This document shows, piece after piece, positions 53,319 through 62,505 of a stretch of DNA of 64,000 nucleotides. This DNA comes from Ornithobacterium rhinotracheale. GTDB lineage: Bacteria; Bacteroidota; Bacteroidia; Flavobacteriales; Weeksellaceae. How positions within the stretch are numbered: position 1 is the first letter of the stretch; each line of letters opens with the position of its first letter. Location of the stretch: the NCBI RefSeq assembly GCF_022832975.1, contig NZ_CP094846.1, forward strand, positions 434,001-498,000. The letters run 5' to 3'. The position numbers and the translations under genes are program-made. The notes beneath the pieces were generated by a model. That model was not told the origin of the DNA, did no database searches, and worked only from the letters and a program-made list of their open reading frames with translations.

Positions 53319-54755
53319 TTAATCTACAATTGTGGTGAGTCTCAATGTATTGGTAATACCTTTTCTAAACACAGGCATCGCATTTAAGTTGATTACGAAA
53401 TCTCCTTTTTTTACGAGTTTGCGATCTTGTAAGTATTTATTTACTTCTACCACTGTTTCATCAGTGTTTTTATCTCCACGATAGTAGAATGCACGCACGC
53501 CCCAAAGCAAGTTGAGCATGCCTAAAATTCGCTTATTTGGAGAGAAGATGTAAATACCTGCGTCAGGTCTGTGAGATGAGATTTGGAAAGCTGTGTACCC
53601 AGAATAGGTAATAGTAACGATAGCTTGTGTGTTTACATCTTTAGACATTTTTGCAGCATTATAACAAATCACATTAGTGATGTATCGATCATCGGTCAAG
53701 TCAGTAGGCTTATGAGGTGGCACTTGAATGTGCGGATCATTTTCTACAGATCTTAAGATATTTGCCATAGTTTTGATCACCTGTACAGGATATTTTCCTA
53801 CCGAAGTTTCACCACTTAGCATCACGGCATCGGCACCGTCCATTACTGAGTTGGCAACATCGTTTACCTCGGCGCGTGTAGGGGTGAGGCTTTCAATCAT
53901 ACTTTCCATCATTTGGGTTGCGATGATGACGGGTTTTCTGGCTAATTTGGCTTTATCTACCAAGTGTTTTTGCGCAGTAGGCACCTCTTCCATAGGGATT
54001 TCCACGCCTAAATCTCCACGAGCCACCATTAGAGCATCGCATTGAGGTAAAATTTCATCTATATTTTCAAGAGCTTCTGGTTTTTCGATTTTAGCGATAA
54101 TAGGAATTTTGTGGTCTGAGTTCTTTCTAATTAAATTTTTAAGATCTACTACATCTTGTGCGTGTCTTACAAAACTTAGGGCAATCCAGTCTAAATGCAT
54201 TTTCATAGCGAAAATAGCATCTTCAATATCCTTTGGTGTAAGTGCTGGTAAAGAGATTTTAGTATTGGGTAAATTTACACCTTTTTTAGATTTAAGTTCT
54301 CCCCCTTGTATTACGCGTGCTTTTACTTGGTCTTTCTTGTTAGTTTCTATTACTTCAAAGATTAACTTTCCATCATCTACCAATATTCTTTCTCCTACAT
54401 TTACATCTTGAGCAAATAGTTCATAAGTCATGAAAACGCGTTCACTATTTCCTATTACCTCTTCGTGGGTAAATGTAAGAATGTCACCAGGTTTAAGGAA
54501 AGAACCTTCTTCTACAACGCCCACTCTTAATTTAGGACCTTGTAAATCTCCTAATATTCCTACATTGATTTGTTCTTCTTCGTTAATTTCTCTAATCCAC
54601 TTAACTCTGCGTTCTACATCCTCATAATCAGCATGGGAGAAGTTTACCCTAAAAACATCTACCCCATTCATAATCATATCTCGGATGATTTCTTTGGAAT
54701 CTGTAGCTGGTCCAAGTGTAGCTACAATTTTGGTTTTTTTATTGAAATTATTCAT
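53319..54755 (-). CDS. pyk: Pyruvate kinase
   Basis: A 478-residue enzyme converting PEP and ADP to pyruvate and ATP. It starts KTKIVATLGPATDSKEIIRD. The A-domain has FRVNFSHADYEDV, WIALSFVRHAQDV, IIAKIEKPEALENIDEIL (with the catalytic Lys), MVARGDLGVEIPMEEVP, and VANSVMDGADAVMLSGETSV. The C-terminal regulatory domain is short. It overlaps the preceding small gene by 4 bases and is the last gene of the acpP-fabF-rnc operon. Confidence 0.97.
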   Translation of the reverse strand: MNNFNKKTKIVATLGPATDSKEIIRDMIMNGVDVFRVNFSHADYEDVERRVKWIREINEEEQINVGILGDLQGPKLRVGVVEEGSFLKPGDILTFTHEEVIGNSERVFMTYELFAQDVNVGERILVDDGKLIFEVIETNKKDQVKARVIQGGELKSKKGVNLPNTKISLPALTPKDIEDAIFAMKMHLDWIALSFVRHAQDVVDLKNLIRKNSDHKIPIIAKIEKPEALENIDEILPQCDALMVARGDLGVEIPMEEVPTAQKHLVDKAKLARKPVIIATQMMESMIESLTPTRAEVNDVANSVMDGADAVMLSGETSVGKYPVQVIKTMANILRSVENDPHIQVPPHKPTDLTDDRYITNVICYNAAKMSKDVNTQAIVTITYSGYTAFQISSHRPDAGIYIFSPNKRILGMLNLLWGVRAFYYRGDKNTDETVVEVNKYLQDRKLVKKGDFVINLNAMPVFRKGITNTLRLTTIVD

Positions 54756-55216
54756 AGTATTAATAGACTTTTTTCTGTTTTCGATAGATTTAATAATTCT
54801 GTTTCGTATACAAAATTTAATTTCTGCAAAGATAAGGCAAATGTAGGTTCTTTTGTTATGTTACCGCTAAGTTTTAATAAGAAATTATATCTTTTATATC
54901 TTTCTAACAAATAGTATTGCTCTTCAACCATTTCAAATAAGGTGTTTTGAGGTTGAATTTTTTCGATAGATCTAGAAATATTTTGGATTAAAAAGCAATC
55001 ATTTTTAGAATCCCGATCATAGTAAAAATAGTTTCCGAATTTTACGGGAGAATCTTTAATATAAACATCGATGTCTGGTTTCATATGGAAGCTCGTCGCC
55101 AAATAATAATTTATAAGGTATATGAATTTATGTTCAATTATATTAGGAGACAAAATTCCATAAAGTGAAAACGCTTCATCGTAATCATCTTCAAAGAATA
55201 AATTGCTTATAGACAT
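54752..55216 (-). CDS. Small protein between rnc and pyk (IPExxxVDY family position)
   Basis: A 154-residue acidic/aromatic-rich protein without signal peptide or TM segment. In other Flavobacteriia the gene between rnc and pyk encodes a so-called IPExxxVDY family protein. Here the signature is not intact; the corresponding place seems to be EQYYLLERYKRYNFLLKL. It overlaps rnc by 10 bases and pyk by 4, showing tight coupling. Function unknown. Assignment rests on synteny and size. Confidence 0.75.
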   Translation of the reverse strand: MSISNLFFEDDYDEAFSLYGILSPNIIEHKFIYLINYYLATSFHMKPDIDVYIKDSPVKFGNYFYYDRDSKNDCFLIQNISRSIEKIQPQNTLFEMVEEQYYLLERYKRYNFLLKLSGNITKEPTFALSLQKLNFVYETELLNLSKTEKSLLIL

Positions 55217-55968
55217 TGTTCTGAAATTTCTTTCTGAAAATTAAAATATGCTCGTTTCGCTGCTTTTTCTTCTGCCTTTTTCTTAGAGGTAGCTCTACCT
55301 TTAGCAATTTCTTTTTCATCCAAAAATAAAATAGATGCAAAAACTTTAATATTTTCTGCATTATCTTCTTCTTCAGTTTTAAAACGGAGTTTTACTCTAT
55401 TTTTTTGACACCATTCCAGCATCAAGCTTTTGTAGCTAGCAATTTTATTTTCAAGACTTTCAAGATTTACATAGGGGGTAATTACACTTTTGTATATGAA
55501 TTCTTTGGTGATTTCATAGCCTTGATCCTCGTAAATTGCTCCAATTAGAGATTCGTACATGTCTCCAGTAATATTGGCCCCAAGCGTTACTTTTTTTTTC
55601 ACATCGGAATCAATTAAACTTAGAAGTCCTATGTCATTCCCGATTTGATTTAGTTGTTTACGACTCACTATCTTAGCTCTCATTTTAGTGAGATAGCCTT
55701 CTTTTTGATTCGGGGCGTTCACGAATAAATACTCAGCAATAATTGCACTAAGCATTGCATCTCCCAGAAACTCTAATCTTTCATAATTAAACGCTTCACC
55801 TTTAGCGGATTTCAACTGAGCGCTTCGAGGAGTCAAAGCTTCTATGAATAGTGATGAGTTTTTTGGTGTAAAACCTAATAAATCCAATAATTTTTTGGGC
55901 AAATCAGCCTTATTCTCCTTTTTTTTAGGAGATGAAAAAGCCTTATTCCAAAAATTTTGGAGAAACAT
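55207..55968 (-). CDS. rnc: Ribonuclease III
   Basis: A 253-residue endonuclease for double-stranded RNA (rRNA processing, mRNA decay). The catalytic domain has YERLEFLGDAMLSAIIAEYL with the Glu/Asp pair and ITGDMYESLIGAIYEDQGYE. The C-terminal dsRNA-binding domain (about residues 175-245) ends in KGRATSKKKAEEKAAKRAYF. The N-terminal ~25 residues (KAFSSPKKKENKADLPKKL) are a basic extension, frequent in Bacteroidota. It is 3 bases after fabF. Confidence 0.95.
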   Translation of the reverse strand: MFLQNFWNKAFSSPKKKENKADLPKKLLDLLGFTPKNSSLFIEALTPRSAQLKSAKGEAFNYERLEFLGDAMLSAIIAEYLFVNAPNQKEGYLTKMRAKIVSRKQLNQIGNDIGLLSLIDSDVKKKVTLGANITGDMYESLIGAIYEDQGYEITKEFIYKSVITPYVNLESLENKIASYKSLMLEWCQKNRVKLRFKTEEEDNAENIKVFASILFLDEKEIAKGRATSKKKAEEKAAKRAYFNFQKEISEQCL

Positions 55969-55971
55969 TTT

Positions 55972-57222
55972 TTAAGAATGCTTTTTAAATAAAACACAAG
56001 CATTATGTCCACCGAATCCAAAAGTATTACTCATCGCATAGCGAATTTCTTTCTCTTTAGGAGCATTGAACGTGTAATCCAAATCAGCTACTTTCTCATC
56101 TTTTTCATGTAGATTGATTGTAGGAGGCACTATACCATTATACACAGCACCAATGGTAGCGATTGCCTCCACAGCTCCCGTAGCTCCAAGCAAATGTCCA
56201 TGCATGGATTTGGTCGCATTGATTTGGATATTTTTGGCGTGTTCACCAAAGAAATCTACTACGGCTTTAGGTTCTGCAATATCACCAAGTGGAGTAGAGG
56301 TTGCATGCATATTGATGTGATCTACCTCGTCTGGCTGAATATTGGCATCATCTAGTGTGTTTTTCATCACATGATATACGCCTAGACCATCTGGGTGTGG
56401 AGCTGTCATGTGATAAGCATCGGCAGACATTCCGCCACCTGCAACTTCTGCATAGATGGTTGCGCCACGCGCCACGGCATGATCATATTCTTCTAGAATC
56501 ATAACACCTGCACCTTCGCCCATTACAAAGCCATCTCTATCTTTATCAAAAGGTCTAGAGGCTGTTGCAGGGTCATCGTTTCTTGTAGAAAGTGCGTGTA
56601 ATGCATTGAAACCACCAATTCCCGCTGCTGTGACTGCCGCTTCAGAACCACCTGTTACAATCGCATCTGCTTTACCCAAACGGATTAAGTTGAATGCATC
56701 TATAATGGCGTTTGAAGAAGACGCACAAGCCGAAACTGTGGTGTAGTTTGGTCCCATAAAACCGAATTCCATAGAAATTAATCCAGGAGTGATGTCGGCA
56801 ATCATTTTTGGGATAAAGAATGGGTTAAATCTAGGGGTGCCATTTCCAGTTGCGTAATTAGAAACTTCTTGCTCAAAGGTAAGTAAGCCTCCGATACCAG
56901 AGCCCCAAATAACCCCAATTTTGGTTTTGTCTAGGTTGCTAGCTTCAAGAATTCCACTATTTTCTACAGCTTCTCTTGCTGCTACAATACCTAATTGCCC
57001 AGTACGATCCATCTTGCGCACCTCTTTTCTGTCAAAATGTTGCAGAGGATCAAAATTTTTAACCTCACAAGCAAACTGGGTTTTGAATTGAGAGGCATCA
57101 AACAAAGTAATGGGCGCAGCCCCACTCACCCCTTTTAGCAAGTTGTTCCAATATTCATTGTAGGTATTACCAATGGGAGTGAGTGCGCCTAACCCTGTAA
57201 TTACAACTCTTTTTAACTTCAT
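55972..57222 (-). CDS. fabF: Beta-ketoacyl-ACP synthase II
   Basis: A 416-residue thiolase-fold condensing enzyme for fatty-acid elongation. It starts LKRVVITGLGALTPIGNTYN. The catalytic Cys is in TTVSACASSSNAIIDAF (about residue 165), with active His in HINMHATSTPLGD and SMHGHLLGATGAVE, and the C-terminal MSNTFGFGGHNACVLF. It lies 23 bases after acpP, its cognate carrier, and 3 before rnc. Confidence 0.97.
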   Translation of the reverse strand: MKLKRVVITGLGALTPIGNTYNEYWNNLLKGVSGAAPITLFDASQFKTQFACEVKNFDPLQHFDRKEVRKMDRTGQLGIVAAREAVENSGILEASNLDKTKIGVIWGSGIGGLLTFEQEVSNYATGNGTPRFNPFFIPKMIADITPGLISMEFGFMGPNYTTVSACASSSNAIIDAFNLIRLGKADAIVTGGSEAAVTAAGIGGFNALHALSTRNDDPATASRPFDKDRDGFVMGEGAGVMILEEYDHAVARGATIYAEVAGGGMSADAYHMTAPHPDGLGVYHVMKNTLDDANIQPDEVDHINMHATSTPLGDIAEPKAVVDFFGEHAKNIQINATKSMHGHLLGATGAVEAIATIGAVYNGIVPPTINLHEKDEKVADLDYTFNAPKEKEIRYAMSNTFGFGGHNACVLFKKHS

Positions 57223-57245
57223 AAAAAGATTTAATAATTAATTAC

Positions 57246-57479
57246 TTATTTTACTTCTTCTATGTATTGAATAGCTTGTCCTACAGTAGAGATTTTTTCA
57301 GCTTGATCATCTGGAATTTGGATATCAAATTCTTTTTCAAACTCCATAATTAGCTCTACAGTATCTAATGAATCTGCTCCTAAGTCGTTTGTGAAACTTG
57401 CTTCTGGAGTAACTTCGCTTTCTTCAACACCTAATTTGTCTACAATAATAGCCTTTACTCTTGATGTAATGTCTGACAT
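57246..57479 (-). CDS. acpP: Acyl carrier protein
   Basis: A 77-residue, very acidic helical protein that carries acyl chains on a phosphopantetheine arm. The attachment Ser is in [21 protein letters not shown] use the ATG at 57479 ([12 protein letters not shown]); the eight residues upstream are not family-like. First gene of acpP-fabF-rnc. Confidence 0.97.
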   Translation of the reverse strand: MSDITSRVKAIIVDKLGVEESEVTPEASFTNDLGADSLDTVELIMEFEKEFDIQIPDDQAEKISTVGQAIQYIEEVK

Positions 57480-57505
57480 AATTTTTCTTTTTAATTTAAA
57501 CACGG

Positions 57506-57539
57506 CAAAAATAAGAAACTTTGATGAATTAACACCAAA
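57506..57539 (-). promoter_or_regulatory. Promoter of acpP-fabF-rnc
   Basis: Minus-strand TATTTTTG (57506-57513), with TTTG (57536-57539) 22 bases upstream. Confidence 0.65.
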
Positions 57540-57794
57540 AAAATAAAAAATGTTTTAGATGGCTCAATATTTAATGAGCTTTCACACCATAGTTATTCAT
57601 TGCTTCATACAGCCTTTAGTTATTTTGTAAAATCCCTATTTTAAGGCATTTTCAGGCTATGAGAAGTGTGTTTTTGTAAAGAATCTATCTCTTGTTTTGA
57701 AGAATCTTGCAAAAATGTGATTTATTTTAGGTGTGTTTTGTGTGGTAAATAGAAAATAACTTTATAATTTTACACCATCAAATTTAATTAAATC
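57540..57794. other. Intergenic region between acpP and pckA
   Basis: The divergent gap of 315 bases (57480-57794) has no ORF. Apart from the acpP promoter it must hold the pckA promoter. A TTTG at 57737-57740 and TATAATTT-like sequence near 57763 are the best candidates. No hairpin or operator stands out. Confidence 0.5.
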
Positions 57795-59405
57795 ATGGAA
57801 AACTTAAAAAAAGCTTTAGAAAGTTACGGAATTAAAGACGTAAAAGAAATTGTACACAACCCATCGTACGAACAACTTTTTGAAGAAGAAACTAAGCCAG
57901 GTCTAGAGGGCTTTGAAAAAGGACAAGTAACAGAATTAGGAGCAGTAAATGTAATGACTGGTGAATTCACAGGTCGTTCTCCTAAAGACAAATTCATCGT
58001 AGAAGATGATGTAACAAGAGATACTATCTGGTGGACTACTCCTGAATCTCCAAACGATAACAAAAAACTAAGCCAAGAAGCTTGGAATCACCTTAAAGAA
58101 ATCACCACTAAACAACTTTCAGATAAAAGATTATTTGTAGTAGATGGATATTGTGGAGCTAATGAAGAGTCAAGACTTAAAGTAAGAATCATTACTGAAG
58201 TAGCTTGGCAAGCACACTTCGTGACCAACATGTTTATCCGTCCATCAAAAGAAGAATTAGCTAATTTTGGTGAGCCAGATTTTGTGGTTATGAATGCTTC
58301 TAAAACTTCTAACAAAGAGTACGAGAAATATGGAATGAACTCTGAAGTTTATACTGTATTTAACTTGACTGAAAAAATGCAAGTAATCGGTGGTACTTGG
58401 TACGGAGGTGAAATGAAAAAAGGTATGTTCGCTATGATGAACTACTACTTACCATTAAGAGGATACGCTGCAATGCACTGTTCTGCTAACGTAGGTGAAA
58501 AAGGTGATACTGCAATCTTCTTCGGACTTTCAGGTACTGGAAAAACAACTTTATCTACAGACCCTAACAGAAAACTTATCGGTGACGATGAGCACGGATG
58601 GGATGATGAAGGTGTGTTCAACTTCGAAGGTGGATGCTACGCAAAAACTATCAACCTTGATAAAGATGCTGAGCCAGAAATCTACGGAGCTATCAAACGC
58701 GATGCTTTATTAGAAAACGTAACTGTAGACGAAAATGGTAAAATCGACTTTACTGATGGATCTGTAACTCAAAACACTCGTGTTTCTTATCCAATCTATC
58801 ACATCGAAAACATTGTAAAACCAGTTTCTAAAGCAGGACCAGCTAAAAAAGTTATTTTCTTAACTGCTGATGCATTCGGTGTAATGCCTCCAGTTTCTAA
58901 ATTAACTCCAGAGCAAACTAAATATCACTTCTTGAGTGGATTTACTGCTAAACTTGCAGGTACTGAGCGTGGTGTAACTAGCCCACAACCTACTTTCTCT
59001 GCATGTTTCGGTGCTGCATTCCTTTCTTTACACCCAACTAAATACGGTGAAGAATTAGTTAAGAAAATGGAAGCAAACAACGCTACTGCTTACTTAGTAA
59101 ACACAGGATGGAACGGTACTGGAAAACGTATTTCTATCAAAGATACTCGTGCAATCATCAACGCTATCTTAGATGGTTCTATCGATAAAGCAGAAACTAA
59201 AGTTGTTCCAATCTTTAACTTAGAAGTTCCAACTGCATTACCAGGTGTAGATTCAGGAATCCTAGACCCAAGAGATACTTATGCAAGCGCTTCTGAATGG
59301 GAGGAAAAAGCAAAAGATCTTGCAGGTAGATTTATCAAAAACTTCGAAAAATACACAGATAACGAAGAAGGTAAAAAATTAGTTGAAGCAGGACCACAAT
59401 TATAA
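57795..59405 (+). CDS. pckA: Phosphoenolpyruvate carboxykinase (ATP)
   Basis: A 536-residue enzyme that interconverts oxaloacetate + ATP and PEP + CO2 + ADP. It has [19 protein letters not shown] (substrate Arg region), [20 protein letters not shown], the P-loop [20 protein letters not shown], the metal site [11 protein letters not shown], and [19 protein letters not shown]. The start [13 protein letters not shown] is typical of Bacteroidota. Codon usage is strongly biased, suggesting high expression. In anaerobic or microaerobic members it often runs toward oxaloacetate; here it could also serve gluconeogenesis with fbaA. Confidence 0.97.
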   Translation: MENLKKALESYGIKDVKEIVHNPSYEQLFEEETKPGLEGFEKGQVTELGAVNVMTGEFTGRSPKDKFIVEDDVTRDTIWWTTPESPNDNKKLSQEAWNHLKEITTKQLSDKRLFVVDGYCGANEESRLKVRIITEVAWQAHFVTNMFIRPSKEELANFGEPDFVVMNASKTSNKEYEKYGMNSEVYTVFNLTEKMQVIGGTWYGGEMKKGMFAMMNYYLPLRGYAAMHCSANVGEKGDTAIFFGLSGTGKTTLSTDPNRKLIGDDEHGWDDEGVFNFEGGCYAKTINLDKDAEPEIYGAIKRDALLENVTVDENGKIDFTDGSVTQNTRVSYPIYHIENIVKPVSKAGPAKKVIFLTADAFGVMPPVSKLTPEQTKYHFLSGFTAKLAGTERGVTSPQPTFSACFGAAFLSLHPTKYGEELVKKMEANNATAYLVNTGWNGTGKRISIKDTRAIINAILDGSIDKAETKVVPIFNLEVPTALPGVDSGILDPRDTYASASEWEEKAKDLAGRFIKNFEKYTDNEEGKKLVEAGPQL

Positions 59406-59429
59406 TTCTTGTAATAAACTAATATCAAA

Positions 59430-59460
59430 GAAAAACCCGCATTTTGCGGGTTTTTTTTAT
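59430..59460 (+). terminator. Terminator of pckA
   Basis: AAAAACCCGC-ATTTT-GCGGGTTTTT with a T8 run. Confidence 0.95.
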
Positions 59461-59545
59461 TTACAAAGAAAACCTCTATGTGACTGAAAATGAAATTGAA
59501 CGTCAATATTTATTAATGCGATTTTTTTAGGACTAAAAACTCCGA

Positions 59546-59577
59546 TTTGCGATTTACTCAAAACTTTTGTAAGTTTG
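59546..59577 (+). promoter_or_regulatory. Promoter of the Cys-rich protein/TonB receptor pair
   Basis: TTTG (59546-59549) and TAAGTTTG (59570-59577) are 20 bases apart. The ATG at 59585 begins only 8 bases after the -7 box, so the transcript may be leaderless. Confidence 0.75.
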
Positions 59578-59584
59578 CAGTCTT

Positions 59585-59965
59585 ATGCAAAGATTTTTGG
59601 CGTTATTATTTTCAATTTTAATCATTTTTGCACCAATGGAAGCGGGGCAGGCAGGGGGCGTATTGCCCAGCCACAGCACGAGTGAGCAGGCAGAGTGCTG
59701 CGCTAAAAATCAAAATAAAACGCAAAAAACAGAGGACGCAGAAAATAAAAAATGTTGCGATTCCAGCGATAAAAAATGTGATGATGGCTGTGGGAAAAAA
59801 CTTTGCACAAGTCATTCGCTTACGATTTCATTTAGAAAACCAGAAGTTAATTTCAAAGGATTTTTACCCAAAAACCGAGAGGGAGAAACTAAGAACTTCA
59901 ATTATCAAGAATTGAGCGTGCAGCAACTTTGTTACGCCATTTGGCAGCCGCCTAAAATTAAATAA
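59585..59965 (+). CDS. Secreted Cys-rich protein (HYC_CC_PP type)
   Basis: A 126-residue precursor with a signal peptide (MQRFLALLFSILIIFAPMEA). The mature N-terminus has a Cys-rich, Lys/Asp/Glu-rich segment: AECCAKNQNKTQ, KKCCDSSDKKCDDGCGKKLC. The end is QQLCYAIWQPPKIK, with the PP that gives the family its provisional name HYC_CC_PP in my memory. Pairs of Cys in an acidic stretch suggest metal binding. It precedes a TonB-dependent receptor with a metal-binding domain by 111 bases in the same direction, which supports a metal-related role. Confidence 0.75.
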   Translation: MQRFLALLFSILIIFAPMEAGQAGGVLPSHSTSEQAECCAKNQNKTQKTEDAENKKCCDSSDKKCDDGCGKKLCTSHSLTISFRKPEVNFKGFLPKNREGETKNFNYQELSVQQLCYAIWQPPKIK

Positions 59966-60076
59966 ATCATTGATTGAATACTCTTAATCCCAAGCTAAAA
60001 GGCTTAGGGATATTCGCCGAGCTCCTTATTTAGGGGAGTGAGCAAATGCATTTATTTAATTTAAAAAATCAAAAGA
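59966..60076 (+). promoter_or_regulatory. Leader with two hairpins between the Cys-rich protein and the TonB receptor gene
   Basis: Hairpin 1 is ATCCCAAGC / GCTTAGGGAT with one bulge; hairpin 2 is around CTCC...GGAG (about 60017-60044). Neither has a T-run, so they are not terminators. No TAnnTTTG is clear, so the receptor may be co-transcribed. Function unknown. Confidence 0.4.
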
Positions 60077-62425
60077 ATGAAATACATAATTTCGATGCTT
60101 GTATGCTTATTTATGTTAGGTGTGCAGGCGCAAAACAATACATTTATTACCCAAGAGGTGAAGGTGCGCGGAAATTGCGGACAATGTAAAACAAGAATAG
60201 AAAAGGCCGTTAATCAAAAAGAGGTGTCATATGGCACTTGGGACATACAGTCAAAAATATTGACTTTGCACTTTAATCCCGAAAAAACAAGCCTGCAAGA
60301 GGTGATGCAAAAAGTGGCAGATGTGGGGCACGATAATGAATACTTTAAATCAAAGGACACAGCGTATGACAATATCACACCCTGCTGCAAATATGATAGA
60401 GAAATCCCGTGGGAGAAGATAGCAGAAGCCACCACGGCGCACCACGGTGAGCACCCACAAGAGCTGCTCTTTAAATATGAAAAAGAGGATTCGCAAAAGA
60501 TTACACTACAATCCGTTACGGCAAGCGGCAACACTGCTGCCACCAAGATTGATAAGAATGCTGCGGGGCTTAGCTTTAATATTTCAAGCAAGGAGCTGCT
60601 AAAAGCCGCGTGCTGTAATCTCTCTGAAAGCTTTGAAACCAATGCCACCGTAGATGTTGCCTACCCTGATGCCGTAACGGGTGCCAAGCAAATAAAAATG
60701 CTCGGGCTAGACCAAAAGTACACCCTCCTAAGCTCGGAATTAATTCCAGATTTGCGCGGGCTTTCGGGTGCTTATGGATTAAACTTTATCCCAGGGCGCT
60801 GGATTCAAGGCATTCAGCTTACTAAGGGGGGCAGCTCCGTAGTACACGGCTATGAGTCCATCACGGGGCAGATTAACACCGAGTGGTACAAGGGAATGAA
60901 AAAGCAGAATAACCTAAACTTTTATGCCAATTTAATGGGGCGTGTGGAGGGCAATGCAGTACTCTCTGCGCCACTTGGTGAGAATTGGGGGCAAGCCATT
61001 TTGCTCCACGCCAGTGCCGTAGTGAGTGCGCAAGATGATAACAAAGATACCTTTATCGATACGCCACTGGGCAAGCAGCTCAATATGGCGTATTTGCTAC
61101 ATTACGATGATTTGGCAAATAGTGGCTGGGGCAATAATTTAGGCATCAATTTGGTGTCGCTTAACAATTCGGGCGGACAAATGGCGGGTGCCGTTCCCAA
61201 TCCTTACGAAGCCAATACAGATATTACCAATTTTAAAATTTGGGATAAATTAGGCTTTGTCTTCCCGAAAAATCCGTACAAAAGTATCGGGTTTATGCAG
61301 AAATTTAATTATTACGAACAAAAAAGTGCTTGGGGGCTAAATGATTACAATGGTGTGGAGAAATCTTATTATGCCAATTTAATTTACGAAAGTCCGTTAA
61401 GTCGTTCGCGCGAGCATACTTACAAGATGGGAGCAAGTTTTCTGTACGATGCGTTTAATGAAAACTATCAAAATACGAATTTTGAACGCACGGAAACCGC
61501 TCCAGGAATCTTTGCAGAATATAGCTACAATGCCGATCCTTGGACATTGGTAGCGGGTGCGCGTGTGGATTTTCATAATTTGGCAGGAACACAATTTTCT
61601 CCAAGATTGAATGTAAAATACCAGCCTGTGCGAAATACCACATTCCGAGCATCGGCAGGGCGAGGTTTTAGAACAGCGAATATTTTTACCGAAAATTTAA
61701 AATATTTGGTTTCAAATCGTAAGGTAAATATTCTGGACAAATCGGGCGATGTGTATGGATTGTCACCAGAAGAAGCTTGGAATTATGGCGTGAGCCTTCA
61801 GCAGGATTTTAAAATTTTTAATCAAAAAAATACGATTTTGCTTGATTTTTTTGCCACCGATTTTCAAAATCAGATTATTCCCGATTTAGACGAATCTACG
61901 CATCAAATCAATTTTTATAACATTGCAAAATCCAGCGCCCAAGCTTGGCAAATTCAGTGGGACTCGCACTTGGCGCGTGGCCTAGATTTGCGCGTGGCCT
62001 ATAAGCATTACGACACCAAGGCGCAGTATCAATCTGGCGAAAAAAGCCTAATCTTTACCCCAAAAGAGCGAGCCTTTGCGAATATATCATACGAGCAAAA
62101 ACTCCGCGAGGGCAGAGACCGATGGAGCGCCGATGCGACTTTGCAGTGGATAGGCAAGCAACGCCTGCCCGATAGTGGTATGAATCCCGAAGCGTATCGC
62201 TGGGACAATGAGAGCCCAAGTTATTTCTTGCTGAATGCGCAAGTGGCATATGATTTTGGCAAGAAGGCACGCCTTTATTTAGGCGGAGAAAATTTGCTAA
62301 ATTATACGCAAAATCAGCCAATCATCGCACAAGATGCTCCGTTTGGAGATTTCTTTGACGCAGGTATGATTTACGCACCGATTACCAAAGCCAATTTCTA
62401 TCTTGGTTTAGATTTTAATTTTTAA
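60077..62425 (+). CDS. TonB-dependent receptor with N-terminal heavy-metal-associated (HMA) domain
   Basis: A 782-residue precursor with a signal peptide (MKYIISMLVCLFMLGVQAQ). Residues ~24-92 form an HMA ferredoxin-like domain with the metal motif GNCGQCK (Cys about residues 34 and 37), in place of the usual carboxypeptidase-regulatory domain. A linker has TPCCKYDR. The plug (about residues 165-270) has KAACCNLSESFETNATVDVA, AVTGAKQIKMLGL and the GGSSVVHGYESITGQINTEW end. The barrel runs to a C-terminal LGLDFNF. Such receptors use TonB energy to import bound metals or chelates; copper is likely because HMA domains typically bind Cu(I), but this is inference. Confidence 0.9.
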   Translation: MKYIISMLVCLFMLGVQAQNNTFITQEVKVRGNCGQCKTRIEKAVNQKEVSYGTWDIQSKILTLHFNPEKTSLQEVMQKVADVGHDNEYFKSKDTAYDNITPCCKYDREIPWEKIAEATTAHHGEHPQELLFKYEKEDSQKITLQSVTASGNTAATKIDKNAAGLSFNISSKELLKAACCNLSESFETNATVDVAYPDAVTGAKQIKMLGLDQKYTLLSSELIPDLRGLSGAYGLNFIPGRWIQGIQLTKGGSSVVHGYESITGQINTEWYKGMKKQNNLNFYANLMGRVEGNAVLSAPLGENWGQAILLHASAVVSAQDDNKDTFIDTPLGKQLNMAYLLHYDDLANSGWGNNLGINLVSLNNSGGQMAGAVPNPYEANTDITNFKIWDKLGFVFPKNPYKSIGFMQKFNYYEQKSAWGLNDYNGVEKSYYANLIYESPLSRSREHTYKMGASFLYDAFNENYQNTNFERTETAPGIFAEYSYNADPWTLVAGARVDFHNLAGTQFSPRLNVKYQPVRNTTFRASAGRGFRTANIFTENLKYLVSNRKVNILDKSGDVYGLSPEEAWNYGVSLQQDFKIFNQKNTILLDFFATDFQNQIIPDLDESTHQINFYNIAKSSAQAWQIQWDSHLARGLDLRVAYKHYDTKAQYQSGEKSLIFTPKERAFANISYEQKLREGRDRWSADATLQWIGKQRLPDSGMNPEAYRWDNESPSYFLLNAQVAYDFGKKARLYLGGENLLNYTQNQPIIAQDAPFGDFFDAGMIYAPITKANFYLGLDFNF

Positions 62426-62445
62426 GTTTAGAGTTTTTATGTGAA

Positions 62446-62481
62446 AAAAATCCCCAATCGCCAAAGCGGTCGGGGATTTTA
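62446..62481 (+). terminator. Terminator between the TonB receptor gene and galT
   Basis: AAAATCCCCAATCGC and GCGGTCGGGGATTTT arms (one mismatch, one wobble) with a 4-base loop. A and T flanks on both sides let it act for both convergent genes. Confidence 0.85.
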
Positions 62482-62505
62482 AATTTAATTTAAAAAACAT
62501 GAATT

